Source of the DNA: Paenibacillus sp. GM2
GTDB taxonomy: Bacteria; Bacillota; Bacilli; Paenibacillales; Paenibacillaceae
DNA: 64,000 nucleotides
Reading direction: 5' to 3'
NCBI RefSeq assembly: GCF_900069005.2
Contig: NZ_LN831279.1
Location: 1,360,612-1,424,611, forward strand
Both the position numbers and the translations under genes were made by a program. Each line of letters opens with the position of its first letter. Position 1 is the stretch's first letter. Positions 9,297 to 17,626 of this stretch are shown one piece after another. The notes beneath the pieces are model-generated. The model was not told the DNA's origin. It ran no database searches and was given only the letters and a program-made list of their open reading frames with translations.

Positions 9297-9906
9297 TGAT
9301 CATCCTCACGCCCGCGAGGCGATTAGTGACATCCTTTCGGAGGATGAGAGCTTTGAAATCATCGGATTTGCGGAGAGCGGGGAGGAGGCAGTCTTACAGA
9401 CGGAAATGTGGATGCCAGATCTTATTCTCCTAGACATTCATCTCCCCGGTCAGGACGGACTTGCAACGACGAGGGAGATCAAGCTGAAGTTTCCGTATGT
9501 GAAAATTGTGCTTGTCACCGTTTCCGATAATGTGGCTTATCTATTTGAGGCATTGAAGCAGGGCGCGCAGGGCTATTTGCTGAAAAATCTTGAGCCGGGC
9601 ATTTGGCTCGAATACCTTCGCGCAGTGGCTAGTGAAGAAGCGCCGATGACAAGTGAGCTGGCTTTACGTATTTTACAGGAGTTTTCGTTGCAGAAGCCGG
9701 ACCAGACCGGTCACCATCCCCTCACGAATCGTGAACGTGAGATACTCGATTGGGTTGCCCGAGGGATGACGAACCGGGAGATTGCCAAGGCACTCGACAT
9801 TTCCGATCAGACGGTAAAAAATCATCTGAAGAACATTATGCACAAGCTGCATCTAGAGAATCGGGTACAGTTGACGCGTTACGCGATGGAGCAAGGGTGG
9901 ATCTAG
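9271..9906 (+). CDS. NarL/LuxR-type response regulator
   Basis: This 211-residue partner of the preceding kinase has a receiver domain (acidic pair at about residues 9-10, phospho-Asp55 in LILLDIHLPG, Lys in GYLLKN). A C-terminal LuxR-type helix-turn-helix reads LTNREREILDWVARGMTNRE and continues to the recognition helix with DQTVKNHLKNI. A ribosome site (AAGGAGG) lies in the end of the kinase gene. The targets are unknown. Confidence 0.93.
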   Translation: MRTRVLIVDDHPHAREAISDILSEDESFEIIGFAESGEEAVLQTEMWMPDLILLDIHLPGQDGLATTREIKLKFPYVKIVLVTVSDNVAYLFEALKQGAQGYLLKNLEPGIWLEYLRAVASEEAPMTSELALRILQEFSLQKPDQTGHHPLTNREREILDWVARGMTNREIAKALDISDQTVKNHLKNIMHKLHLENRVQLTRYAMEQGWI

Positions 9907-9954
9907 AGCGGGCCTGTAGCCTCAGCGAAACGGGTATTACACGCATAAGGAATA

Positions 9955-10716
9955 CTAGAACAGCCCAAAAACTCTTTTTTTGTAAAAAGGCTTAACATTG
10001 GACTTAAAATAATCTTCCAATCCCGAGGACCCATCCAACTGAATAAATGTAACGGGTGGGTCAGGAACATGTACGGAATTTGCCACCATACCCGCTTTAG
10101 CTACAATCTCATCTATGTTGCCATTTGCTTCAAGAGCAATGAGTGTGTGTGGCTTCTCATCCACCTGTGGATTGAAGAAATGCGCATGATACGCGAGCCT
10201 TACTTCTTTCATATCCGCAAATAGTTTGCCTAGCGCTTCAAGAAGCTCTTTGGGATTAACGGCCGGTTGTCCGATCATAACCTCAGTCTCTTGCTGAACT
10301 TCATATTGCTGGGAAGGGGCAAAAATAGATCCATCTAAAATGGACGCTATTTCTGCTGCCGTAAATTCTTTTCCATAGCTCGAAGTTGGATTTAGAAATA
10401 CATCAGCACCACGCGTTAATTGAAAGAAATCCACAGCATTCATTGAACAATACTGAACCTCCTGGTCAATGGTCTCCTGTAAACGGCGTAATGAAGTGAA
10501 GATCGGTATATATTGCTTCTGGTTGATTTCAATATTTAACAACTGGATCGATGAACCTTCTTGTAGAACTCCTTCGTACGTCTCATGTTCACTACCGTAT
10601 TGAATGGTGTAAATATTGGAGCCCATCAGTTCCTTGTAAAAATCATTTCGGGCAGAGGGGGTGGTTGCGGCCTTCACTAAAATATCCTCAAGCGTATTCT
10701 CCGGTTCAAACGTCAT
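9955..10716 (-). CDS. SseB-family protein
   Basis: This protein of about 253 residues has an N-terminal SseB-like domain (FTSLRRLQETIDQE, RGADVFLNPTSSYGKEF) and a C-terminal SseB_C-like part (LGKLFADMKEVRLAYHAHFF, LIALEANGNIDEIV). SseB relatives in Gram-positive bacteria often sit near toxin-immunity or secretion genes, but their function is not defined. The ATG at 10716 follows a GGAG; an in-frame GTG four codons earlier is possible. It overlaps the upstream small gene, so the two are translated together. Confidence 0.8.
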   Translation of the reverse strand: MTFEPENTLEDILVKAATTPSARNDFYKELMGSNIYTIQYGSEHETYEGVLQEGSSIQLLNIEINQKQYIPIFTSLRRLQETIDQEVQYCSMNAVDFFQLTRGADVFLNPTSSYGKEFTAAEIASILDGSIFAPSQQYEVQQETEVMIGQPAVNPKELLEALGKLFADMKEVRLAYHAHFFNPQVDEKPHTLIALEANGNIDEIVAKAGMVANSVHVPDPPVTFIQLDGSSGLEDYFKSNVKPFYKKRVFGLF

Positions 10717-10957
10717 GATTATTATCACTCCAATCGCGATATGAGCTATAGATGAGTTTCCTGTTTTTGATCTCGCTTACCACTTTATCGTAGTTTTCTT
10801 TCCACTCGTCATAAGTATCAAATTCTTCCTTGGTAATGGGGTAATACTCGGGAACATCGCAGATCCCTGTAAGGATTTCAAAGGTGTATTGCTCTCCGAA
10901 AATGCCCGCGCTTGAATAAGGACCTTCCTTAAGCCTTTTATAGTTCCAGCGGTTCAC
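10706..10957 (-). CDS. Small hypothetical protein paired with the SseB-like gene
   Basis: An 83-residue acidic, aromatic-rich protein starting with GTG at 10957; AGGGAG lies 10 nt before it. No family is recognised. Its end overlaps the start of the SseB-like gene by about 11 bp, an arrangement seen in functional pairs. It has no signal peptide and no membrane segment. Confidence 0.7.
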   Translation of the reverse strand: MNRWNYKRLKEGPYSSAGIFGEQYTFEILTGICDVPEYYPITKEEFDTYDEWKENYDKVVSEIKNRKLIYSSYRDWSDNNHDV

Positions 10958-11142
10958 AATTCCACAGCTCCCTTTCGTTTAAAGACGATGTGTCAACTTT
11001 TAACAATTATATTGATTTTACTCTTTTTCCTACAAAAGTTTAAGCTTCCAAACTCCTAGTTTTTTATTTCACAACCGGTTATCTTGCCCCAGAGTGGGGA
11101 ATCAAGGCGGAATAACAACCTCCTTATAATATAATTTCAGTA

Positions 11143-11157
11143 TATGAAAAATTCATA
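11143..11157. repeat. 13-bp repeat copy 1, near-palindromic, candidate RTP site
   Basis: TATGAAAAATTCATA is a palindrome around a central A. Its core TGAAAAATTCATA recurs at 11267 in the same orientation, upstream of the RTP homologue. Confidence 0.5.
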
Positions 11158-11240
11158 ATAGGAAGATCAAATTCATGCTGCTTAGTTACTTTTACTTTAA
11201 CTGCTCTCCATACAACGCTCTAGCAACGTTAATTCCACTT

Positions 11241-11259
11241 AAAAAGGACCATTAGGTCC
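11241..11259 (-). terminator. Short hairpin, possible minus-strand terminator
   Basis: GGACC-ATTA-GGTCC; read on the minus strand, a TTTTT run follows. The stem has only 5 bp, so strength is doubtful. It would stop antisense transcription coming from the RTP gene side. Confidence 0.35.
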
Positions 11260-11263
11260 ATTA

Positions 11264-11292
11264 TTGTGAAAAATTCATATGTTCGATATACT
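11264..11292 (+). promoter_or_regulatory. Promoter of the RTP homologue with overlapping repeat
   Basis: TTGTGA (11264-11269) and TATACT (11287-11292) are separated by 17 bp. Copy 2 of the 13-bp repeat (11267-11279) covers the -35 box and half the spacer. This is what is expected if the gene product represses its own synthesis, as RTP does in Bacillus subtilis. Confidence 0.6.
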
Positions 11293-11317
11293 GGAAACAA
11301 AAGGGAGGTGACCGCCC

Positions 11318-11680
11318 ATGGCTTTTATGATTGCCCAGCGGGCTTACATTAAGTTATACCTGATTACGAAGGTGGAGCAGCGTCGCGGGTATGGGTATCA
11401 GATGCTGGAGGAAATGAAGGAGGAATTCCAGCCGTTTGGGTACGTGCCTCCGCTAAGCGAGATTTACCGGGCGTTGCATGAGCTGGTGCAGGAGGGAGTT
11501 CTGTATCGGACCAAGCAGCTGAAGGGAAATGATCCGAGCGTGGATTTTCAGGAAATCGTGCTGTACCATTTTACGGAAGAGGGGCGGGATAAGGCCAAGC
11601 TTTACAAGAAGCAGGTAAAGACCGACCTCGATCGCTGTATTGGCATGCTGCAAAAGGCGGTTCAGGACAATTATAACTAG
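11318..11680 (+). CDS. rtp: Replication terminator protein (RTP) homologue
   Basis: A 120-residue winged-helix protein that resembles Bacillus subtilis RTP along its whole length. The best matches are QRAYIKLYLIT near the start, EIYRALHELVQEGVL in the recognition region, EIVLYHF, and the C-terminal dimerisation helix AKLYKKQVKTDLDRC. In Bacillus, RTP dimers bind Ter sites and block replication forks in a polar manner. The protein belongs to a wider PadR-like winged-helix group, so a purely transcriptional role is an alternative, although the match to RTP is closer than to ordinary PadR proteins. GGGAGGTGA lies 6 nt before the ATG. Confidence 0.8.
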   Translation: MAFMIAQRAYIKLYLITKVEQRRGYGYQMLEEMKEEFQPFGYVPPLSEIYRALHELVQEGVLYRTKQLKGNDPSVDFQEIVLYHFTEEGRDKAKLYKKQVKTDLDRCIGMLQKAVQDNYN

Positions 11681-11801
11681 TTATAGTTAATTCCGATAAG
11701 ACTACTGATTGTATCGTGTCGCGAAGCCATGTATGATGATATTTAAGAATAAATCGAGTTCAAAAAAGGCGAATTTTGAGCGCCCTCTCAACTTAATATT
11801 T

Positions 11802-11975
11802 GTGGGAATAGGTGCTTCTGTTGGGAGCTTAAAAGGGAAGTCCGGTGCAAGGCCGGCGCGGTCCCGCCACTGTAACAGAGGAGTCCGTTGCGATTCTTGC
11901 CACTGATGAACCCCATCGGGAAGGCAGCAGGAAGACGTTGAATCTGGAGCCAGGAGACCTGCCTATTCTGACAAC
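11802..11975 (+). ncRNA. Cobalamin riboswitch upstream of metE
   Basis: The aptamer shows the conserved blocks of the class: GGTGCTTC near 11811, GGGAAGTCCGGTGCAAGGCC, GCGGTCCCGCCACTGTAA, and the closing AGCCAGGAGACCTGCC near 11948-11963. It lies in the metE leader and is followed by a terminator. Cobalamin should therefore switch off the B12-independent methionine synthase when B12 allows the B12-dependent route. Confidence 0.95.
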
Positions 11976-12035
11976 ACTGCATTACCTACGGGAGATAGGG
12001 AGGTGTTAAAGATTACTGCCATTGTATATCTATAC

Positions 12036-12076
12036 AGAGGTTTCTCTTTAGCATTGCTTAAAGGGAGCCTCTTTTT
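12036..12076 (+). terminator. Riboswitch-controlled terminator of metE
   Basis: AGAGG...CTCTTTA pairs with TAAAGGGAG..CCTCT and is followed by TTTTT. It lies between the cobalamin aptamer and the metE start. Confidence 0.8.
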
Positions 12077-12141
12077 ATTTAAACTGGACTGGATTTATAA
12101 ACGTGTATTCCATCAAACATTATTTATGGAGGTTGATTGAA

Positions 12142-14433
12142 TTGGGTAAAATCGTAAGCGGTAATCTTGGGTATCCCAGAATCGGACGAAATCGGGAATG
12201 GAAAAAAGCAATTGAGGCTTATTGGGCAGGGCAAATCGCGGAGCCTGAACTGCGGGAACGACTAACCGCGATCCGCCTGGACAATTTGCGTACGCAGCAA
12301 AGCAAAGGAATCGATGTTATTCCGGTCGGTGAGTTTACTTATTATGATCATGTGCTGGATACGGCGGTAATGTTCGGATTAATTCCGGCACGATTCGAAT
12401 ATGCCGACGGGGCGGTACCGCTAGACACTTATTATGCTATCGCCAGAGGAAATAAACAGGCAGCGGCCAGCGAGATGACCAAGTGGTTTAATACAAATTA
12501 CCACTATATTGTACCTGAGCTGGGTGACAGAGAGCCGAAGCTGACTGTAAATTATCCGCTGGAGGCGTACCGGGAAGCGAAGCAAGCCCTGCAAATGGAA
12601 GGCAGACCCGTATTGCTTGGTTTGTATACGTTCCTGAAATTGTCCAAAGGATATGCGGAGGGTGAGTTCAGTGCTTGGGTCGACAAGCTGCTGCCGCTCT
12701 ATATTCAGGTGCTGCGCGAGCTTGTGGCAGAAGGCGCAGCCTGGGTACAAATCGATGAACCAGCTCTCGTAACGGAGCTAACCGCTGAGGATATCCAGCA
12801 GCTTCATTTGATTTACAAGACGATCGCTCAGGAAGTACCGGGAATCTCCATCATGCTGCAAACCTACTTCGCTGCAGTATCCGGATATCAGCAAGTGATT
12901 GCTCTGCCGGTACAGGGGATTGGCTTGGATTTTGTTCACGGTCTGGAAGGCAATCTTGCCGCGCTGCGTGAATTTGGCTATCCGGCAGGCAAGGTGCTTG
13001 GAGCCGGGGTTATCGATGGACGCAACATTTGGCGCGGTGATCTGAAAGCGGCGAGGCAGCTGCTGGATGAGATTGTAGAGCTGGCTCCACAGGCAGAAAA
13101 GGTGATCGTACAGCCCGCGAGCAGCCTGCTGCATGTACCGGTCAGTCTGCAGGGGGAGACGGAGCTGGAACCGCTGTTGAAGGATGCACTGGCCTTTGCG
13201 GAAGAGAAGCTGGATGAAGTCGCCAGTCTCAAGGAATCGTTCAGCAGCTTGTCCATCCCTGCCTTATTCGCGGAGAATGAGCAGTCCATTCAGGCATTGT
13301 CTGCTGCCCCGGTCCGTAATCGTCATCATGTTCGCAGTAGTGTGGAGCAGGCGTTGCAGCAGCCCGCGGTGCGGAAGAACGAATTCACCACACGCAGAGT
13401 GAAGCAGGAGCAGAAATGGCAGCTGCCGTTGCTTCCTACGACGACCATCGGCAGCTTCCCGCAGACCAAGGAAGTGCGCTCGGCACGGCAGAAATGGCGC
13501 AAAGGCGAATGGACTACGGAGCAATACGATCAATATATTCAATCTGAAATTGATAAATGGATCCAAATTCAGGAAGATATCGGTTTGGATGTACTCGTGC
13601 ACGGAGAGTTCGAACGGACGGACATGGTTGAATTTTTCGGCGAGAAGCTGCCTGGATTTGCTTTTACGCGTGGGGGATGGGTTCAGTCCTATGGGACGCG
13701 CTGCGTGAAGCCGCCGATTATTTACGGGGATGTGGAATTCGGTCAGCCGATGACTGTAAAAGAGACACAATATGCGCAATCGTTGACACCGAAGCCGGTT
13801 AAAGGTATGTTGACCGGACCGATCACTATATTGAACTGGTCCTTTGTACGGACGGATATCCCGCGGAAGCATGTTGCGTATCAAATCGCCCTTGCCTTGC
13901 GTAAGGAAGTAGAAGCTCTGGAAAGAGCCGGGATCGAGATGATTCAGGTGGATGAGCCAGCCCTGCGGGAAGGGTTGCCTCTAAAACGGGAGGACTGGCA
14001 GGAATATCTGGATTGGTCGGTCAATGCTTTCCGGATTTCTACAAGCTCGGTGCAGGATACGACGCAAATTCATACGCATATGTGCTACTGTGAATTCCAG
14101 GACATCATCGATTCGATCCAGGCTCTGGATGCCGATGTAATCTCGATCGAGACATCACGCAGCCATGGAGAACTGATCAGCAGCTTCGAGGAGCATACTT
14201 ATCCGCTTGGCATCGGCCTTGGCGTCTATGATATTCATAGTCCAAGGGTTCCTTCCAAGGAAGAGATGTTGTCCTTGATCGAACGGGCACTCGAGGTATT
14301 AGATCCACAATTATTTTGGATTAATCCCGATTGCGGACTGAAGACAAGGGGACAGGAGGAAACTGTCGCAGCTTTGTCACATATGGTGTCAGCGGCAGAA
14401 ACCTATAGAGAGAAAGTAATTTCACGTTCTTAA
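12142..14433 (+). CDS. metE: Cobalamin-independent methionine synthase
   Basis: MetE (763 residues from a TTG start) transfers a methyl group from 5-methyltetrahydropteroyl-triglutamate to homocysteine, the last step of methionine synthesis. The N-terminal half begins GKIVSGNLGYPRIGRNREWK. The C-terminal catalytic half has the zinc-binding residues in THMCYCEFQD and NPDCGLKTRG, and VQIDEPAL/QVDEPAL repeats occur in both halves. TTG at 12142 is preferred over the ATG at 12103 because GGAGGT lies 8 nt upstream and the protein then starts at the usual place. Expression is controlled by the B12 riboswitch. Confidence 0.95.
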   Translation: MGKIVSGNLGYPRIGRNREWKKAIEAYWAGQIAEPELRERLTAIRLDNLRTQQSKGIDVIPVGEFTYYDHVLDTAVMFGLIPARFEYADGAVPLDTYYAIARGNKQAAASEMTKWFNTNYHYIVPELGDREPKLTVNYPLEAYREAKQALQMEGRPVLLGLYTFLKLSKGYAEGEFSAWVDKLLPLYIQVLRELVAEGAAWVQIDEPALVTELTAEDIQQLHLIYKTIAQEVPGISIMLQTYFAAVSGYQQVIALPVQGIGLDFVHGLEGNLAALREFGYPAGKVLGAGVIDGRNIWRGDLKAARQLLDEIVELAPQAEKVIVQPASSLLHVPVSLQGETELEPLLKDALAFAEEKLDEVASLKESFSSLSIPALFAENEQSIQALSAAPVRNRHHVRSSVEQALQQPAVRKNEFTTRRVKQEQKWQLPLLPTTTIGSFPQTKEVRSARQKWRKGEWTTEQYDQYIQSEIDKWIQIQEDIGLDVLVHGEFERTDMVEFFGEKLPGFAFTRGGWVQSYGTRCVKPPIIYGDVEFGQPMTVKETQYAQSLTPKPVKGMLTGPITILNWSFVRTDIPRKHVAYQIALALRKEVEALERAGIEMIQVDEPALREGLPLKREDWQEYLDWSVNAFRISTSSVQDTTQIHTHMCYCEFQDIIDSIQALDADVISIETSRSHGELISSFEEHTYPLGIGLGVYDIHSPRVPSKEEMLSLIERALEVLDPQLFWINPDCGLKTRGQEETVAALSHMVSAAETYREKVISRS

Positions 14434-14488
14434 ATGGAAAATAATGAAGGTGTGACAAAAGCTACAGAAAATTTTCTAGAAACTGCAA

Positions 14489-14517
14489 TTGACAAATCAC
14501 CTTGGGTAATTTACTAT
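14489..14517 (+). promoter_or_regulatory. Promoter of azoR
   Basis: TTGACA and TACTAT are separated by 17 bp. Short inverted sequences (CTCTAGAG and TTAGTA/CTAGTAA-like) follow before the start codon and could be an operator. Confidence 0.7.
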
Positions 14518-14586
14518 GTTAACGATATCTCTAGAGAAAAAGTTAGTAGATAGGAAACTAGTAAATTCACCAGGAGGAACCATAAA

Positions 14587-15213
14587 ATGGCTAAAGTATT
14601 ATTTGTTAAAGCTAACAACCGTCCGGTTGAGCAATCCGCAACAGTAAAATTGTATGAAAGCTTCTTGCAATCCTATAAGGAAAATCATCCTGGGGATGAA
14701 ATTTCCGAAGTGAACGTATTTGAAGCGAACCTTCCGTATTATGACAACGACATCATTAACGGAGGATACAAACTGGCTAACGGATTCGAAGCAACTCCGG
14801 AAGAAGTAAAGGCTGTTGAACTTGCGAACTCATACCTTGATCAATTCCTGAACGCAGACAAAGTGGTATTTGCGTTCCCATTGTGGAACTTCACCATTCC
14901 TGCACAACTTCTGACTTACCTGTTCTATTTGAATCAAGCAGGCAAGACTTTCAAATATACTCCAGAAGGCGCTGTAGGCCTGGTTGGCGACAAGAAAGTA
15001 GCATTGTTGCACGCTCGTGGCGGTGTATACTCCGAAGGACCAATGGCTTCTTTGGAAATGTCCTTGAATTATGTAGCTAATACGCTGGCATTCTGGGGAA
15101 TTAAGAACACGGAGAATGTGATCGTTGAAGGCCATAATCAATTCCCGGATCGCGCCGATGACATTATTCAGGACGGCATCCAACGTGCCGCTGACCTTGC
15201 TGCTCGCTTCTAA
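14587..15213 (+). CDS. azoR: FMN-dependent NADH-azoreductase
   Basis: This 208-residue flavodoxin-fold quinone/azo reductase has the flavin-binding start VLFVKANNRP, the block FAFPLWNFTIPAQLLTYLFY, LLHARGGVYSEGPM in the flavin loop, and a C-terminal region typical of AzoR. The family reduces quinones and azo dyes with NADH in the cytoplasm and protects against thiol and quinone stress. It has its own promoter and terminator, and a strong AGGAGG ribosome site. Confidence 0.94.
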   Translation: MAKVLFVKANNRPVEQSATVKLYESFLQSYKENHPGDEISEVNVFEANLPYYDNDIINGGYKLANGFEATPEEVKAVELANSYLDQFLNADKVVFAFPLWNFTIPAQLLTYLFYLNQAGKTFKYTPEGAVGLVGDKKVALLHARGGVYSEGPMASLEMSLNYVANTLAFWGIKNTENVIVEGHNQFPDRADDIIQDGIQRAADLAARF

Positions 15214-15262
15214 TTTTATTTAGTTAGCATCTGATTGCTGCAATTCACCGAATATAAAATGG

Positions 15263-15303
15263 GCTATCCCGACTAATCTATGATTAGCGGGGTAGCTTTT
15301 TTT
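15263..15303 (+). terminator. Terminator of azoR
   Basis: GCTATCCCGACTAATC pairs with GATTAGCGGGGTAGC and is followed by seven T. Confidence 0.9.
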
Positions 15304-15340
15304 ATGAGTTTAATAGAAAGTATAGCGGTGAAGTGATAAA

Positions 15341-15363
15341 GGAGCCGCATTATAAGCGGCTCC
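15341..15363 (-). terminator. Terminator of the Spo0E-like gene
   Basis: The perfect stem GGAGCCGC / GCGGCTCC lies 11 bp behind the minus-strand stop codon. Only three T follow, so efficiency is uncertain. Confidence 0.6.
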
Positions 15364-15373
15364 TCTGAATCCA

Positions 15374-15514
15374 TTACTTGTTGTTCTTGTGATACTCGTT
15401 GAGTAATTGATCAAGCTTTTGGCTCAGAATTACGATTTTCCGGTCGGTCAGCTTGCGTGTAGAAAGTTTATTTAATTCCAACCGAAGTTCTTCAATCCTG
15501 CGGATTAACTCCAA
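15374..15514 (-). CDS. Spo0E-like aspartyl-phosphate phosphatase
   Basis: A 46-residue protein read from TTG at 15514. It has the Spo0E pattern: an N-terminal helix LELIRRIEELRLELNKLS, a short turn, and the signature LSQKLDQLLNEY. Members dephosphorylate Spo0A-phosphate or related regulators and delay sporulation. AGGGG lies about 10 nt upstream of the TTG. A terminator hairpin follows the stop codon. The length is normal for the family. Confidence 0.8.
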   Translation of the reverse strand: MELIRRIEELRLELNKLSTRKLTDRKIVILSQKLDQLLNEYHKNNK

Positions 15515-15773
15515 CGTCGAACAACCCCTGAAATTAGAATATCTATGTTATACGTCCGCTGTGCACTGGCGACCGTCGTGCGGAATCCCTACTTTCGCCT
15601 GCTCCGCCCCAGGCGTAAAGTGGTAAGTAATCATTTCTCTATCCGAATGGGCAGCTCCTCCTTAACAGATAAAAAATGTAAGTAAAAGTCGTATCACGGC
15701 AAAATATGAAACTATTTCGTTCTTTTTTTGCTATAATAGCGAATACAGCTTAGAGATACGGAGGAATTAGAGA

Positions 15774-16271
15774 ATGCTTCAGAAGACACATACTTTAGCA
15801 GGGCTAGTCGCGGCCGAATGCGTCATCATCTACTACAATCAGCCGCTTCTATCCTGGGAATCGGGAGCAGCGCTGCTCATTGGATGTCTGGTAGGCCCGC
15901 TAGCGGATATTGATAAGAGAGGATCAACGATGGCCAAGATTCTGCTGCCGCTGTCATGGCTGCTGCAAATCTTGCGCGTTAAGCACCGCACTTTGACACA
16001 TTCCCTGCTGTTCCTGGTGTTGTTAGGCTATCTGTTGACTCCATTGCCTGACTTCTATTATTGGACGATCATCGCTGCTTATGCCTCGCATCCGCTCATC
16101 GATCTTCTGAATGATCAAGGGGTTGCTCTACTCTGGCCATTGAACCGGAAATTCCGCTTTTTGCCGAAGCCGGTCGCGATCGATACAGGATCTATGCAGG
16201 AGATCATTTTCAGAACGACATTAGCTGTACTGGCTATTATTTTACCGTTCGCACAGTGGGACTCATTTTGA
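15774..16271 (+). CDS. YdjM-like membrane-bound metal-dependent hydrolase
   Basis: A 165-residue protein with about four membrane segments and the motifs of the YdjM (DUF457-type) family: HTLAGLVAAE near the start, PLADIDKRGS, KHRTLTHSLLF, and SHPLIDLLNDQG with metal-binding His/Asp. Substrates are not established. A TATAAT with an upstream TG (extended -10, 15732-15737) and GGAGG before the ATG indicate its own promoter. Confidence 0.85.
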   Translation: MLQKTHTLAGLVAAECVIIYYNQPLLSWESGAALLIGCLVGPLADIDKRGSTMAKILLPLSWLLQILRVKHRTLTHSLLFLVLLGYLLTPLPDFYYWTIIAAYASHPLIDLLNDQGVALLWPLNRKFRFLPKPVAIDTGSMQEIIFRTTLAVLAIILPFAQWDSF

Positions 16272-16529
16272 GTCTTTTTTTTATTGGTGCTTCATTATAA
16301 AATGGAGTTTACTTTATGTATGTTCATGTTTAAGTCAGACTTTCAGCATTGAAGCTTATGTTTTTTGCGATACGCGTTTTTTCAAAACGCTTCTGCTGGA
16401 TGAAGCCAGAGGTTGGGAAGAAGAGCTGCACGTTTCCGCAAAACGGCTTCGCAAGTATTTGGTTGCAGTGAAGTGAGTAAACCTTAGGGAATAATGAATA
16501 ATACTCAATATAATTGAAGGAGAAATGTT
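16272..16529. other. Intergenic region with a possible gene remnant
   Basis: One frame from about 16340 to 16476 encodes a peptide that looks coding: TRFFKTLLLDEARGWEEELH, continuing with a basic helix to a TGA. It has no start codon; a possible beginning, MEFTLCMFMFK, is in another frame. It may be the tail of a decayed gene. No family is recognised. Confidence 0.3.
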
Positions 16530-17243
16530 ATGGTTTCGGATTGGGAAACGGTGTTTAAACTTTGCATTGCTTTATTATTTGGTTTGTTCATTGGCATCGA
16601 CCGGCAGCTGAAGCAGAAGCCGCTTGGGATCAAGACCTGTATGGTCATCTGCATCTCAAGCTGTCTTGTGACTATCGTCTCGATTGAAGCCTTTCAGAAA
16701 TTTGCCGGGCCGGATCATCCCAATATGGACCCGATGCGCTTGGCGGCTCAGATTGTAAGCGGGATCGGTTTCCTGGGGGCAGGGGCAATACTGCGCCGCA
16801 GTAATGAAGGAATCTCCGGACTTACGTCCGCGGCGATGATCTGGGCGGCTTCCGGGATCGGGATTGCGATTGGTACGGGATTTTATATCGAAGCCGGGTT
16901 AGCTGTTATTTTACTGATTCTCGCTGTGAATTTCGTCCCATATCTCATTAAGTGGATCGGGCCTTATAAGCTGAATCAACGCGATGTCTCCCTGAAGGTC
17001 GTCATGGAGGAGCATGGGAATGTCACGGATCTGATTCGGATTATTGAACGCAAGGATGACAAGAGCGGCAACAGGCATATTCTACAGCATCGCATCCGCC
17101 GGCTTAAGATCAAAGACCTGGATGAAGGACGCCACCGGGTAGACATGGTAATTACAGCGTCGGAGAAGGAATATACAACAGAAATTTATAACTTTGTACG
17201 AAGTATCGAGCATGTAACCAGTGTCGAGGTCGAGAATTTATAG
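16530..17243 (+). CDS. MgtC/SapB-family membrane protein
   Basis: This 237-residue protein begins with the MgtC/SapB membrane domain. It contains LLFGLFIGIDRQLK with the conserved Asp/Arg, IVSGIGFLGAGAILRR and GLTSAAMIWAASGIGIAIG. It ends with an ACT-like cytoplasmic domain (residues about 155-237). Relatives are linked to growth at low magnesium and to modulation of membrane ATP synthase, but the reaction is unknown. The last seven codons are the first unit of a 30-bp tandem repeat that runs on downstream. Confidence 0.92.
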   Translation: MVSDWETVFKLCIALLFGLFIGIDRQLKQKPLGIKTCMVICISSCLVTIVSIEAFQKFAGPDHPNMDPMRLAAQIVSGIGFLGAGAILRRSNEGISGLTSAAMIWAASGIGIAIGTGFYIEAGLAVILLILAVNFVPYLIKWIGPYKLNQRDVSLKVVMEEHGNVTDLIRIIERKDDKSGNRHILQHRIRRLKIKDLDEGRHRVDMVITASEKEYTTEIYNFVRSIEHVTSVEVENL

Positions 17244-17400
17244 CAGGTAGCAGTCGAGGTCAAGGAGCTATAGCAGGCAGCGGTCGAGGTCGAGAATTTA
17301 TAGCAGGCAGCAGTCGAGGTCGAGGAGCTATAGCGGGCAGCGGTCGAGGTCGAGGAGCTATAGCAGGTAGCGGTCGGGTAAAGAACCTATAGCAGGCAGC
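17223..17400 (+). repeat. 30-bp tandem repeat, about six units, starting inside the mgtC-like gene
   Basis: Units start at 17223, 17253, 17283, 17313, 17343 and 17373; the last is shorter and diverged. Each starts GTCGAGGTCGAG or similar and carries a TAG in the same frame, because 30 is a multiple of three. The first copy encodes the C-terminal VEVENL and the natural stop, so copy number can change without changing the protein. Confidence 0.9.
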
Positions 17401-17626
17401 ACCCTTTCTAACAGGTTGACTTTCAGCACCAAGAAGCTTGGATGTAACTGGGGTGGAAGGAGCTGAAAGAGCGAAAGAAGCGTAGTCTGGCTTAGGTGTA
17501 ACTTTACGTGAAATCTGAGCTAGTTTAGCGGGCTTCCCCGTACGGTGTCCCCTTGTACAACATAATGTCCATTGCAGGAACGTTATTGTCGTTACAGGGA
17601 GATCATCACGCCATTTCATTATGCGC
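17401..17626. other. Gene-free stretch between repeats
   Basis: No gene, promoter or terminator could be supported here. It links the 30-bp repeat to palindromic element copy B. Confidence 0.5.

Larger units (their letters stand above)
10958..11317. other. Divergent intergenic region before the RTP homologue
   Basis: An AT-rich region of 360 bp between divergently transcribed genes. It contains two copies of the 13-bp sequence TGAAAAATTCATA, a small hairpin, and the promoter of the RTP homologue. No gene is seen. Confidence 0.7.

Noticed and set aside
11709-11906. Small frame inside the metE leader
   Set aside because: It runs through the conserved cobalamin aptamer, which accounts for the sequence.
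15591-15622. Hairpin ACTTTCGCCTG / CAGGCGTAAAGT as a terminator or riboswitch
   Set aside because: Imperfect stem without a T-run and without a known aptamer pattern; not enough support.
17260-17619. Minus-strand frame with repeated proline/alanine/arginine blocks
   Set aside because: It is only the reverse reading of the 30-bp repeat plus random flanks; no ribosome site and no family.
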